This document shows, one piece after another, positions 9,533 through 18,362 of a DNA stretch of 64,000 bases. The position numbers were made by a program, and so were the translations under genes. Below the pieces are notes generated by a model, which did not search any database, was not told the origin of the DNA, and worked only from the letters and a program-made list of their open reading frames with translations. The stretch is from Qipengyuania pelagi. Its GTDB lineage: Bacteria > Pseudomonadota > Alphaproteobacteria > Sphingomonadales > Sphingomonadaceae. Within the stretch, counting starts at the first letter, position 1, and every line of letters begins with the position of its first letter. The stretch spans positions 1,736,001 to 1,800,000 of the forward strand of contig NZ_WTYD01000001.1 of NCBI RefSeq assembly GCF_009827295.1, in the 5' to 3' direction.

Positions 9533-9548
9533 ATTACAATCTTGTAAT
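9533..9548. promoter_or_regulatory. Perfect palindrome upstream of the phosphoribosyltransferase gene
   Basis: ATTACAA and TTGTAAT arms separated by TC, 72 bases before the phosphoribosyltransferase ATG, in an otherwise GC-rich 108-base gap. The AT-rich dyad could be an operator, and TACAAT inside it resembles a -10 hexamer. No good -35 at normal spacing is seen. Confidence 0.4.
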
Positions 9549-9620
9549 TGGCAAGGTCGCGCCTCCTAAGCCTACTCCCCTGCCCTTTGTTGCGGACGAT
9601 GGTCCGGGAAAGGGTTGCAG

Positions 9621-10220
9621 ATGGAAGTGGATGTCAGAAAGATTTTCGGCCCGTGGAACGATGGCTATCTTCTCGACCGGCATATCGTTCACAGCGAATA
9701 TCTCGGCGAAGACGAAGACGGCAAAGCGCAATTCGATAACACGCGGTCGGAAGCGGGCGAGGCGCTGTTCCAGCTGAAATACCGTTCGGACTGGTCGCAG
9801 GTCAAACCCATCGCTCAGGCGCTTTTCGACAACATCATCCCCAATCTGCCGAAGATCGACTTGATCGTGCCGGTCCCCGCGTCGACCCCGCGCGCCCGCC
9901 AGCCGGTCGACGAGATCGCGCAGGCGCTCGGCCAGCTCTCGGGGGTTCCGGTGAGCACGACTCTCGTGCAGGCCAAGCCGCCTTCGGCGGATGCCAAGCC
10001 GCTCAAGAACCTCACCACCAAGGAGGAAAAGGACGCCGCCCTGCAAGGGCGCTTCTCGATCGATGTCTCGGTACCGGTTCCCAAGGACGCGACCGTCCTC
10101 GTGGTCGACGATCTGTTCGCCACCGGCGCGTCGATGGGCGCCATCTGCACCCTCTTGCAAACGCATCCGAAGGTGGCGAGTGTCTATGCCGCCGCCGTCA
10201 CCAAGACAGGAAAAGCATGA
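9621..10220 (+). CDS. Phosphoribosyltransferase-domain protein
   Basis: A 199-residue protein with a type I phosphoribosyltransferase fold. LIVPVPASTPRARQPVDEIA (about 81-100) resembles ComF, and the PRPP-binding loop VLVVDDLFATGAS lies at about 159-171. The first 70 residues (IFGPWNDGYLLDRHIVHSEY) are not a known base-salvage enzyme hood, so the acceptor is unknown. The ATG at 9621, preceded by AAAGGG, is preferred over an in-frame TTG at 9615. It overlaps the next gene by four bases (ATGA), so the two products likely work together. Confidence 0.82.
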   Translation: MEVDVRKIFGPWNDGYLLDRHIVHSEYLGEDEDGKAQFDNTRSEAGEALFQLKYRSDWSQVKPIAQALFDNIIPNLPKIDLIVPVPASTPRARQPVDEIAQALGQLSGVPVSTTLVQAKPPSADAKPLKNLTTKEEKDAALQGRFSIDVSVPVPKDATVLVVDDLFATGASMGAICTLLQTHPKVASVYAAAVTKTGKA

Positions 10221-10771
10221 CCACAGTCTTCATCGCCGGATCGATCGCGATCAAGCGCCTGCACGACAAGGTGCGGCAACGGATCGCGAAGGCGGTGACG
10301 GGCGGCCTGTCCGTCGTGGTCGGCGATGCCGGCGGCGCGGATACGGCGATCCAGGAATATCTGATGATGCTCAACGCCGAGAGCGTCACGGTCTATTGCA
10401 GCGGAGAGGAGCCGCGCAACAATCTGGGTGAATGGAAGGTCAACCGGGTGTTCCCCAGCGCCGCGCCGGGCACCCGCGCCTTCTTCACCGCGAAGGACAT
10501 CGAAATGGCGCAGGATGCCGATTACGGGCTGATGATCTGGGACAGCAAGAGCACCGGCACGCTCAGCAATGTCATGGAATTGCTGGCGCAGGAGAAGAAA
10601 TCCGTCGTCTTCGTCAACAAGGTGCAGAGCTTCGTGAATGTCGCATCGGTCGCGGATTTGCGCGGCCTGCTCACGCATATGTCCGATCATGCGCGCCAGA
10701 AGGCGGAGACGAAGATCAAGCTTTCGAAGCGGGTGGACGCTCTGGGGCAGATGCAGCCCTCGTTCCTCTGA
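10217..10771 (+). CDS. SLOG-like Rossmann-fold protein
   Basis: A 184-residue protein that I read as SLOG/nucleotide-deoxyribosyltransferase-like. It opens with TTVFIAGSIAIKRL, has the glycine-rich turn VVVGDAGGADTAIQEYL (33-49), and a second conserved turn KSTGTLSNVMELL (about 111-123) after an acidic MIWDS strand. SLOG domains bind or cleave nucleotides and nucleosides and occur in DprA, LOG and several nucleotide-signalling defence systems. Direct coupling to a phosphoribosyltransferase suggests a shared nucleotide substrate. Exact activity is not known. Confidence 0.68.
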   Translation: MTTVFIAGSIAIKRLHDKVRQRIAKAVTGGLSVVVGDAGGADTAIQEYLMMLNAESVTVYCSGEEPRNNLGEWKVNRVFPSAAPGTRAFFTAKDIEMAQDADYGLMIWDSKSTGTLSNVMELLAQEKKSVVFVNKVQSFVNVASVADLRGLLTHMSDHARQKAETKIKLSKRVDALGQMQPSFL

Positions 10772-10805
10772 CCGGACCTTCTGGCCGGACCCGCTTTGTC
10801 GGGGT

Positions 10806-11390
10806 CTATCCCACCCAGGCCGCCACTTGTCCGGCCACGTCATTGGCCGCTTGGTTCAGCGCCGGACCCACGCTCGCGACGTCCGCGGTCACTCCCGGCA
10901 CACGCACTTCGAAGCGGCGGGTCTGCACGGCGTTACCCTGACCGGGACGCACCGCATCGAACACCACCACCACGCTCTGGCTGCGCACGTCATAGCCGAA
11001 CTGGCGGAGCGTCCCCGTCAGGCGGTTTTCGGCGAGCACGCCGGGATCGTCGCCATCGATCACCAGCCGTCCGGTACGGGTGCGGATGGTCTCGGCTATC
11101 AGGCGGCGCAATTGCCGCGCGGGCTTTTCCACCCACACCGCATCCTCGAGATAAGCGATGCTGGTGTCATCGACCTGGACGGGCACGCGCGTATTGTCGA
11201 GCGCCGGGGCCGCTTCGAACTCCTGCATCACCAGCGCCTGTTCGGTCGAGCCGCCGATGGCATTGCCAGCCGGTGCGGTCGCGGTCGGCGTCAGCGTCAG
11301 CAGGCTGTCAGGCGTGTCGGGACCGAAGCTGAGACAGCCGCCGAGCAGCAGGGCAGGCGCCAATCCTGCGAGAACACGAAACGATTTCAT
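10806..11390 (-). CDS. ABC-type transport auxiliary lipoprotein of the Mla/MCE system
   Basis: A 194-residue lipoprotein with a signal peptide and lipobox LLGGC (Cys19), so it is probably anchored in the outer membrane or periplasmic face. The rest matches PqiC-type auxiliary lipoproteins: paired beta strands (DNTRVPVQVDDTSIAYLEDAVWVEKPA), then the helix ARQLRRLIAETI. In Mla/Pqi-type transporters this protein receives or passes lipids at the outer membrane. ATG 11390 is preferred over a GTG at 11408 because it follows GAGGAAG and begins a normal signal peptide. It is the last gene of the mla operon. Confidence 0.85.
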   Translation of the reverse strand: MKSFRVLAGLAPALLLGGCLSFGPDTPDSLLTLTPTATAPAGNAIGGSTEQALVMQEFEAAPALDNTRVPVQVDDTSIAYLEDAVWVEKPARQLRRLIAETIRTRTGRLVIDGDDPGVLAENRLTGTLRQFGYDVRSQSVVVVFDAVRPGQGNAVQTRRFEVRVPGVTADVASVGPALNQAANDVAGQVAAWVG

Positions 11391-11404
11391 CGCGGGACTT
11401 CCTC

Positions 11405-12352
11405 TCACGGCTTGTAATCGGGCAGCGGCTGGCTGGACAGCAGAGCGCCCGCGCCCTGCTCGTCGATCTTTTCGGTCACGTCGCGCAGCGCCTTGCTGGT
11501 CGCCCTGAGGTCGCGCAGCGTGGCTTCGGCGGCGGGCAGCGTGCTTTCGGTCAATTGGCGCGTGGCCGGGCGCGCTTCTTCGAGCGTCTGCTCGAGCGCC
11601 TTGGCCGCTCCGCTGGCCGAGGTCAGCGTGGCACGCAATTGCGCCGCGATCGCTTCGCCTTCCTGATTGATGATCCGGTCGGTCGAACGCGTCACGGTCT
11701 CGAATTCGTTCAGCGCCTCGCCCGCTTCGCGCAGCGTGACCTGCAATTCGGTCATGGTGCGTTCGATCTGCGGCGTCGCGCTGGCAAGGTCCGCGCTCAT
11801 CCGGTCGGTGTTGCGCAGGATGCCCGCGATCGAAGCCTGGTTGTCGTCCGAAAGGAGCATGGTCAGCCGCTCGGTCAGCGTCGCCAGGCGTTCCAGCAGC
11901 AGCGGCGCGTTGGCGAGGATTTCGCCGAAGCCGCCTGCCTTGGGCGGGATCACCGGCACGCCTTCGGTACAGGCGGTCGTCTCGCAGGTAATCGGCGGCT
12001 GGCCGCTGCGCGCGCCATCGAGGAGGATGGTGGAGACGCCCGTGAAGCTCGACTGGATGGTCGCGGTGGTGCCGACCAGGATCGGCGTGTCAGGCTTCAC
12101 CTCGATACGCACGCGCACGAATTCGGGGTCTTTTTCCCACAACACGATATCGCTCACCTGCCCCACCGGGACGCCGGTGAAACTGACCTGCGATCCGGTG
12201 GCGAGGCCCGCCACCGAAGTCTTGAAGAATATGTCGTATTCGTCCCGGTCACCCTGGCCCAGACGCGCGAGCCAGATGACGAAGGCCGCCAGAGCGGCCA
12301 GCAGGACGAGGGTGACGACACCCACCCAGACGTGATTGGCACGCGTTTCCAT
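11405..12352 (-). CDS. mlaD: MCE-domain lipid transport protein, MlaD type
   Basis: A 315-residue protein with one N-terminal membrane anchor (about 8-29) and an MCE domain (about 38-115) with the SVAGLATGSQVSFTGVPVGQV signature. A long helical region follows (about 150-300), as in the longer alphaproteobacterial MlaD/Ttg2C proteins. It forms the hexameric periplasmic ring that passes phospholipids between the inner-membrane ABC transporter and the outer membrane. It follows the ATPase gene with a 3-base gap and overlaps or abuts the lipoprotein gene. Confidence 0.9.
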   Translation of the reverse strand: METRANHVWVGVVTLVLLAALAAFVIWLARLGQGDRDEYDIFFKTSVAGLATGSQVSFTGVPVGQVSDIVLWEKDPEFVRVRIEVKPDTPILVGTTATIQSSFTGVSTILLDGARSGQPPITCETTACTEGVPVIPPKAGGFGEILANAPLLLERLATLTERLTMLLSDDNQASIAGILRNTDRMSADLASATPQIERTMTELQVTLREAGEALNEFETVTRSTDRIINQEGEAIAAQLRATLTSASGAAKALEQTLEEARPATRQLTESTLPAAEATLRDLRATSKALRDVTEKIDEQGAGALLSSQPLPDYKP

Positions 12353-12355
12353 TGC

Positions 12356-13279
12356 TCAGGTCTTATCCTTTTTGGGCCGCGGATTGTCCAACGCTTTGAT
12401 CGTCTGCGCCGCGATCGGCTGGTCCATGTGCTGGCGCAATTCGTCGAGCGCCTGGGCGGTCAGGGCCGCGCGCCCCCGCGGACCGTTGAAATATTCCTGG
12501 ATCCATTCGTGATCCAGTTCCATCAGATTGGGAACGGTGTCGACCGCGATGACCTTCTTGTCGGCCAGCACGGCGACCCGGTCGCAAATCTCGTGCAGGC
12601 TGTCGAGATCGTGGGTGATCAGGAAGACGGTGAGGCCGAGCGCCTTCTTCAGCTGCAGCGTCAGCTGGTCGAACGCCGCCGCGCCGATCGGGTCGAGGCC
12701 CGCGGTCGGCTCGTCGAGGAACAGGAGCTCGGGATCGAGCGACAGCGCCCGCGCAAGGCCCGCGCGCTTCTTCATGCCGCCCGACAATTCCGACGGGTAT
12801 TTGTTCACCGCCTCTTCGGGCAGGCCCGACAGCAGCACCTTGTAGCGCGCGATATCGTGCATCAGTTCGGGCGAGAGATTGGGGTAGAACTGCTTCAGGG
12901 GGACTTCGACATTCTCGCCCACCGTCAGCGTCGAGAACAGCGCCCCGCCCTGAAAGAGGACGCCCCAGCGATCGCGAATGCCCAGCGCCTCGTCTGGATC
13001 GGCATCGGTGATCGACCGCCCGAAAACCTCGATCGATCCTTCCGTGGGCATCTGCAAGCCGATGATCGAGCGCATCAGCACCGATTTGCCCGTGCCCGAT
13101 CCGCCGACCACGCCGAGGATTTCGCCGCGCCTGACCTTGAGGTCGAGCCCGTCATGGATGGTCTGGTCGCCGAAGCGGTTGACCAGACCTTCGACCACGA
13201 TGGGATAGTCGCCACGGAACCGCTCGTGCCGGCCGACCCGTTCGTTCTGGGTTTCAGCGGTGTCAATGTTCTCGGCCAT
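12356..13279 (-). CDS. mlaF: Mla ABC transporter ATP-binding protein
   Basis: A 307-residue ABC ATPase. Walker A is [11 protein letters not shown], the signature [15 protein letters not shown], Walker [14 protein letters not shown], and the H-loop ITHDL. The C-terminal extension after the ATPase core (about 225-307) is typical of MlaF. It powers phospholipid movement through MlaE. The ATG at 13279 forms a TGATG overlap with the mlaE stop and is preferred over GTG at 13288. Confidence 0.93.
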   Translation of the reverse strand: MAENIDTAETQNERVGRHERFRGDYPIVVEGLVNRFGDQTIHDGLDLKVRRGEILGVVGGSGTGKSVLMRSIIGLQMPTEGSIEVFGRSITDADPDEALGIRDRWGVLFQGGALFSTLTVGENVEVPLKQFYPNLSPELMHDIARYKVLLSGLPEEAVNKYPSELSGGMKKRAGLARALSLDPELLFLDEPTAGLDPIGAAAFDQLTLQLKKALGLTVFLITHDLDSLHEICDRVAVLADKKVIAVDTVPNLMELDHEWIQEYFNGPRGRAALTAQALDELRQHMDQPIAAQTIKALDNPRPKKDKT

Positions 13280-14391
13280 CACGCCCACCCCACACGGGTG
13301 AAGAACACCGCGAAGAACGCGTCGAGGACGATCACCGCGAAGATGCCGGTGACCACCGCCATGGTGGTGCGCGTACCGACCTGCTCGGAATCGCCTTCCA
13401 CCTGCATCCCGTTATAGCAGCCCGCCAGCGCCACGATCAGGCCGAACACCGGCGCCTTGATGAGGCCGACATAGAGATCGTAGGGGGGCACGACTTCCTG
13501 GATGCGCTGGAGGAAATTCCAGAACGGAATGCCCAGCATCAGGTCCGACACCGTCGCCCCGCCGATGATCGCCATGATCGAGGCATAGAAGCCCAGCAGC
13601 GGCATCATCAGGATCGCGGCGAGGATGCGCGGGATCACAAGCGCCTCCATCGGGGCAATGCCGATCGTGCGCATCGCATCGACCTCTTCGGTCAGCTTCA
13701 TCGTGCCCAATTGCGCCGCGAAGGCCGATCCCGAGCGGCCCGCGACCATGATCGCGGTCATCAGCACGCCCAGTTCGCGCAAGGTGATGCGCCCGACGAG
13801 ATTCACAGTCAGCGTTTCCGCCCCGAATTGCTGCAACTGGACCGCGCCCTGCTGGGCGATCACGATGCCGATCAGGAAGCTCATCAAGCCGACGATGGGC
13901 AGCGCCTTGATGCCGACCAGTTCGAGCTGGCGCACCAACGCCTTGCCGCGGAAACGGCTGGGATGGCGGATCACGCTGCCCGATGCGAGGACCAGCGCGC
14001 CCAGAAATCCGATGACGCCGCGCGTGCCGTGGCGCGCACCGTAGATCTTTTGCGACCAGCTGTCGAAGATGCGCTGGCGCAGCGGTTCGCGCGGGGCGCT
14101 GGTTTCGGTATCGCTTTCCAGGCCGCAGACCGCGTCCATCAGACGCTGGGCGCGCTCGCTTGCGCCGGTGATTTCGGCATCGTGCTCTTTCGCCAGATCG
14201 CAGGCGATCCAGGCGCCGACCGTATCGATCTCGGAAACCTCGCTCAGATCGATCCGCGCGACCGGCCCTTCGACGGCATAGATGCCGTCTTCGATTTCGG
14301 CGACGGACGAGATGAGATAGGGCCCGGAAAGCGCGAGCACCCGGCCACCATCCTGCCTGTCATCGATCGCGAATTCGGCCACCCGGTCCAT
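13279..14391 (-). CDS. mlaE: Mla ABC transporter permease MlaE with N-terminal STAS-like domain
   Basis: A protein of about 370 residues: a STAS-like N-terminal region (about 15-95, with [20 protein letters not shown]) joined to an MlaE permease with five or so membrane helices, including [20 protein letters not shown] and [21 protein letters not shown]. Separate STAS protein MlaB is absent here, and this fusion would replace it. The start is uncertain: ATG 14391 has AAGGA only 1-2 bases away, while GTG 14382 has it at better spacing. Reading further upstream gives sequence without family likeness. It is the first gene of the mla operon, divergent from valS. Confidence 0.9.
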   Translation of the reverse strand: MDRVAEFAIDDRQDGGRVLALSGPYLISSVAEIEDGIYAVEGPVARIDLSEVSEIDTVGAWIACDLAKEHDAEITGASERAQRLMDAVCGLESDTETSAPREPLRQRIFDSWSQKIYGARHGTRGVIGFLGALVLASGSVIRHPSRFRGKALVRQLELVGIKALPIVGLMSFLIGIVIAQQGAVQLQQFGAETLTVNLVGRITLRELGVLMTAIMVAGRSGSAFAAQLGTMKLTEEVDAMRTIGIAPMEALVIPRILAAILMMPLLGFYASIMAIIGGATVSDLMLGIPFWNFLQRIQEVVPPYDLYVGLIKAPVFGLIVALAGCYNGMQVEGDSEQVGTRTTMAVVTGIFAVIVLDAFFAVFFTRVGWA

Positions 14392-14550
14392 ATCCTTGCG
14401 CCTATGCGGCGAAAACGGCGGCTTGCCAAGGGTTTCGCTGCATCCGCTCCAACTCGGTACGCCACCGGACATCGGGCTGTTGCCGATCGCGCGCAGCCAT
14501 CGCGTTCCCTGTGTTGCCAGTCGCGCGAGGCGCTGGCAAAGGCCACCCCC

Positions 14551-17364
14551 ATGAACACCCCGACCAGCACCGAACTTTCGAAGACTTTCGACCCCGCAGA
14601 AATCGAGGCGCGCTGGTACGCGCATTGGGAGGAGAACGGGCTGTTCCGCCCCGAACGTCCCGACGCCGAAGCCTATACGATCGTCAATCCGCCGCCCAAC
14701 GTCACCGGCTCGCTCCATATCGGTCACGCGCTCGACAACACGCTTCAGGATATCGCCATCCGCTACGAGCGGCTGCGCGGCAAGGATGCCCTATGGGTGG
14801 TCGGCACCGACCATGCCGGGATCGCGACCCAGATGGTGGTCGAACGCCAGCTCGAGGCGGCGGGCGACAAGCGCACCAATTACGCGCGCGAGGATTTCGT
14901 AGCGAAAGTCTGGGAGTGGAAGGAGGAGAGCGGCGGCACCATCACGCGCCAGCTGCGCCGCCTGGGCTGTTCGATGGACTGGAGCCGCGAACAGTTCACG
15001 ATGGACGAGCATTTCAGCCGCGCCGTGATGCGCACCTTCGTCCAACTGCACAAAGACGGGCTGATCTATCGCGACAAGCGGCTGGTGAACTGGGACCCCA
15101 AGTTGAAGACCGCGATCTCGGACCTCGAGGTCGAGACGCGCGAGGTCAAGGGCAGCTTCTGGCGCCTGCGCTATCCGCTCGAAGACGGCGTCACGCTGGC
15201 CGACGGGCGCGACCATATCGAGGTCGCGACGACGCGGCCCGAAACCCTGCTCGCCGATATGGCGGTGGCGGTGCATCCTTCGGACGAACGCTATCAGAGC
15301 GTGGTCGGCAAGCATGTCGTCCTCCCGATAACCGGCCGCCGCGTGCCCATCGTGGCGGACGAGCACGCCGATCCCGAACTGGGATCGGGCGCGGTCAAGA
15401 TCACGCCGGGCCACGATTTCAACGATTTCGAAGTGGGCAGGCGCGCAGGCATCGCGGCGGGCGAGATGCTCAACATGTTCGATGCGGACGCGCATGTCTG
15501 CCAGACCATGGACGGGCTGGTGCCCGACGACCTCGTCGGCCTCGAACGCTTTGCCGCGCGTGACGCGGTGGTCGCGCGGATGAAGGAACTCGGCCTGCTG
15601 ATCCCGCACGTCACCGAGAAGGACGGCGAACGCACCGAACACGATGCCGAACCGCGCACCATCCAGCAACCCTTCGGCGATCGCGGGGGCGTGCCGATCG
15701 AACCCTGGCTGACCGATCAGTGGTATGTCGATGCCAAGACGCTGGTGAAAGACCCGATCGAGGCGGTGAAGTCCGGCGCGGTCGAAATCGTCCCGAAAAG
15801 CTGGGAGAAGACCTTCTTCAACTGGATGGAGAACATCCAGCCGTGGTGTGTCTCGCGGCAATTGTGGTGGGGGCACCGCATTCCGGCGTGGTACGATGCG
15901 GACGGCAACGTCTTCGTCGCAGAGACGGAGGACGAGGCTCAGAGTTTGGCGGGCGACGGCGTCAAGCTGACCCGCGACGAGGATGTCCTCGACACCTGGT
16001 TCAGTTCCGCCCTGTGGCCCTTCGCCACACTCGGCTGGCCGGATCAAACCCCTCCCCTTCAGGGGAGGGGAGGGAGCGCCGCAGGCGCGGAAGGGGTGGG
16101 GAATGTCGGCGCGGATGCGTCTGACGGCCCCCACCCCAACCCCTCCCCTGAAGGGGAGGGGCTTTCGCTCCTCTCCAAGCACTATCCCAATTCGCTGCTC
16201 GTTTCGGGCTTCGACATCCTGTTCTTCTGGGATGCGCGGATGATGATGATGGGGCGTTACCTGACGGGCGAAAACCCGTGGCCGCGCCTCTATCTCCACG
16301 GGCTGGTGCGCGCGGCGGACGGCGCGAAGATGTCGAAATCCAAGGGCAATGTCGTCGATCCGCTCGGCCTGATCGAGCGTTACGGCGCCGATGCGCTGCG
16401 TTTCTTCATGGCGGCGATGGAGAGCCAGGGCCGCGACATCAAGATGGATGACAAGCGGGTCGAAGGATACCGCAACTTCGCCACCAAATTGTGGAACGCG
16501 ACCCGGTTCTGTCAGGCGAACGGCATCGGCGCGAGCGAGACGATCGCCGCGCCCCAGGCCACTTTGGCCGTCAACAAATGGATCGTGGGCGAGGTCATCG
16601 AAACCCGCGACACGCTCGACAAGGCGCTGGCGGAACTGCGCTTCGACGCGGCGGCGAACACGATCTACCACTTCGTCTGGGACCGCTTCTGCGACTGGTA
16701 TCTCGAACTCATCAAGGGCCAGATCGACGGCGAGACCCGCAAGGTCGCCGGGTGGGCGCTCGACCAGATCCTGGTCATGCTGCACCCCTTCATGCCCTTC
16801 ATCACCGAGGAATTGTGGTCGAAGCAGGGAAGCCGCGCCGATTACCCGCTGATCACCGCGAAATGGCCCGATCCGCAGGTCGAAGTGGACGCGGAAGCCA
16901 AGGCCGAGGTCGACTGGCTGATCGCGCTGACCAGCGCGGTGCGCACGGCCAAGAACGAACTCGGCATCGCGCCGGGTGCCAAGCTGGAGGCCTATTGCCC
17001 CGCCCCGTCCGCTCTGGCGCGCAAGGTCGTCGAAGAAAACGCCGCTTCGATCGAGCGCCTCGCGCGCCTCACGCCGATCCATTTCGCCGATGCGCCTCCG
17101 GGCGCGGCGATGCAGATCGGCGCGGGCGAGGATGCGTTCGTCATCCCGCTCGAAGGGGTGATCGACATCGACGCCGAAAAGGCCCGCCTCGCCAAGGCGC
17201 TCGACGCCTCCCGCAAGGAAGCGAAATCGCTCGAAGGCCGGCTCGGCAACGCCAATTTCGTCGAACGCGCAAAGCCCGAAGCGGTCGAGAAGGCGCGTGC
17301 CGATCTTGCGCATCATACCGCCGAAATCGAGCGGCTGGAGGCGGCGCTGGCCCGTCTGGGCTGA
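14551..17364 (+). CDS. valS: Valyl-tRNA synthetase, with an in-frame repeat-derived insertion
   Basis: A 937-residue class Ia synthetase that charges tRNA(Val). HIGH is present as HIGH at residue 56 ([15 protein letters not shown]) and KMSKS at about 593 ([14 protein letters not shown]). The editing domain ([13 protein letters not shown], then [14 protein letters not shown]) and the C-terminal coiled coil are intact. Between GWPD and [12 protein letters not shown], where relatives have about nine residues, there are about 46. The extra ~37 (about 500-537) are encoded by a 113-bp palindromic repeat that keeps the frame open. The rest reads as a normal, functional enzyme. RBS AAAGG precedes the ATG at 14551. 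Confidence 0.97.
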   Translation: MNTPTSTELSKTFDPAEIEARWYAHWEENGLFRPERPDAEAYTIVNPPPNVTGSLHIGHALDNTLQDIAIRYERLRGKDALWVVGTDHAGIATQMVVERQLEAAGDKRTNYAREDFVAKVWEWKEESGGTITRQLRRLGCSMDWSREQFTMDEHFSRAVMRTFVQLHKDGLIYRDKRLVNWDPKLKTAISDLEVETREVKGSFWRLRYPLEDGVTLADGRDHIEVATTRPETLLADMAVAVHPSDERYQSVVGKHVVLPITGRRVPIVADEHADPELGSGAVKITPGHDFNDFEVGRRAGIAAGEMLNMFDADAHVCQTMDGLVPDDLVGLERFAARDAVVARMKELGLLIPHVTEKDGERTEHDAEPRTIQQPFGDRGGVPIEPWLTDQWYVDAKTLVKDPIEAVKSGAVEIVPKSWEKTFFNWMENIQPWCVSRQLWWGHRIPAWYDADGNVFVAETEDEAQSLAGDGVKLTRDEDVLDTWFSSALWPFATLGWPDQTPPLQGRGGSAAGAEGVGNVGADASDGPHPNPSPEGEGLSLLSKHYPNSLLVSGFDILFFWDARMMMMGRYLTGENPWPRLYLHGLVRAADGAKMSKSKGNVVDPLGLIERYGADALRFFMAAMESQGRDIKMDDKRVEGYRNFATKLWNATRFCQANGIGASETIAAPQATLAVNKWIVGEVIETRDTLDKALAELRFDAAANTIYHFVWDRFCDWYLELIKGQIDGETRKVAGWALDQILVMLHPFMPFITEELWSKQGSRADYPLITAKWPDPQVEVDAEAKAEVDWLIALTSAVRTAKNELGIAPGAKLEAYCPAPSALARKVVEENAASIERLARLTPIHFADAPPGAAMQIGAGEDAFVIPLEGVIDIDAEKARLAKALDASRKEAKSLEGRLGNANFVERAKPEAVEKARADLAHHTAEIERLEAALARLG
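16049..16161 (+). repeat. Palindromic mobile-type element inside valS (copy 1)
   Basis: A 113-bp element with short palindromes at both ends (arms CCCCTCCCC and GGGGAGGGG around 4 bases). Inside are a GCGCCGCAGGCGC hairpin and longer complementary tracts (GGAAGGGGTGGGG against CCCCACCCC). It shares ends with the copies at 52223-52336 and 55528-55629. In valS it is read without stops and adds a Gly/Pro-rich peptide containing [11 protein letters not shown]. Confidence 0.85.
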
Positions 17365-17392
17365 GCGTTCTGATGCCGGTGCCCCAAATCCC

Positions 17393-18127
17393 ATGCCGCT
17401 GACCCTCGCCACCCAGGCGCCCGGTGAGGCGGAGATCTTCGCCTCGGTCCAAGGTGAGGGGCCGAGCGCGGGTATGCCGGTCGCTTTCCTGCGCCTGTCG
17501 CGCTGCAATCTCGCCTGCGTATGGTGCGACACGGCCTATACCTGGCACTTCGAAGGTGACGAGCGCCCGCATCGCGGCGCTACGACCTTCGAGCGCAAGT
17601 CCAACCAGCTGATTCTGGACGAGCAGGACGTGGCCGAGCGGATCGCGGCGCTGGGGCAGAAGCGCCTCGTCATCACCGGGGGCGAGCCGCTGTTGCAGGG
17701 CCCCGCGCTCGCCCGGATGCTCGACTTTCTGCCTGATATCGCGGTCGAGATCGAGACCAACGGCACAACCAAACCGCCGCCGCGCTTGGACGTGCGGATC
17801 GATCAGTTCAACGTGAGCCCCAAGCTTTCGCATAGCGGCAATCCGGCGGACCTCGCCCTGATCGCGGAGCGGCTCGACGCCTATGCCACCGATCCGCGCG
17901 CTGTCTTCAAATTCGTCGTCGCGAGCGAGGCGGATGTCAGCGAAGCCGCCGCCCTCGTCCGCCGCCACGCCATCCCGCCGTCGCGCGTATTCCTGATGCC
18001 CGAAGGCACCGACAGCGCCACCCTGCGCGCCCGCGAGGAATGGCTGGTGCCGCTATGCCTCGAACACGGTTTCCGCCTCAGCGACCGGCTGCACATTCAT
18101 CTGTTCGGCGATACGCGGGGGACGTAG
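17393..18127 (+). CDS. queE: 7-carboxy-7-deazaguanine synthase
   Basis: A 244-residue radical SAM enzyme of the queuosine/preQ0 pathway, which contracts carboxytetrahydropterin to 7-carboxy-7-deazaguanine. The cluster-binding motif is C38-x3-C42-x2-C45 (CNLACVWCDTAYTW), preceded by the substrate motif EIFASVQGEGPSAGMP. ITGGEPLLQ and EIETNGT follow. The ATG at 17393 gives family length; it lies 28 bases after valS. No other queuosine genes are visible in the window. Confidence 0.93.
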   Translation: MPLTLATQAPGEAEIFASVQGEGPSAGMPVAFLRLSRCNLACVWCDTAYTWHFEGDERPHRGATTFERKSNQLILDEQDVAERIAALGQKRLVITGGEPLLQGPALARMLDFLPDIAVEIETNGTTKPPPRLDVRIDQFNVSPKLSHSGNPADLALIAERLDAYATDPRAVFKFVVASEADVSEAAALVRRHAIPPSRVFLMPEGTDSATLRAREEWLVPLCLEHGFRLSDRLHIHLFGDTRGT

Positions 18128-18157
18128 GTTTATTGTCCGCACGCCTCCGGCGCGCGA

Positions 18158-18317
18158 TATCCTCGCGCCTGACGGCGCTACGCGCGGCCGGTCGGCCTTG
18201 CGGCCCGCTGGTCGCGGACCGTTCCTATTTCTATGATTGAGGCCTAGCGGCGGAGCTCGGACCCGAAGGGTCCGCAAGCGCGACTGCGCGCCCGCAGCGC
18301 CGTCAGGCGCGAGGATA
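18158..18317. repeat. 160-bp element bounded by 22-bp perfect inverted repeats
   Basis: Perfect arms TATCCTCGCGCCTGACGGCG-CT at 18158-18179 and its complement at 18296-18317, with further weaker complementarity inward and an internal GGACCC/GGGTCC hairpin (18259-18273). Another hairpin (GCACCCGC/GCGGGTGC, 18319-18338) follows just outside. It fills the 235-base gap between the convergent queE and HerA-like genes. No coding sequence is evident in it. Confidence 0.8.
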
Positions 18318-18362
18318 CGCACCCGCGGATGCGGGTGCACACAAAAATACGCGCAAAACACA

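Noticed and set aside
13711..14550. An N-terminal extension of valS reaching back over mlaE
   Set aside because: The sequence upstream of 14551 is antisense to the mlaE permease, and the ATG at 14551 has a ribosome site and a normal ValRS start.
18319..18338. Hairpin as terminator of the HerA-like gene
   Set aside because: A GCACCCGC/GCGGGTGC stem is present, but no U-run follows on the minus strand.
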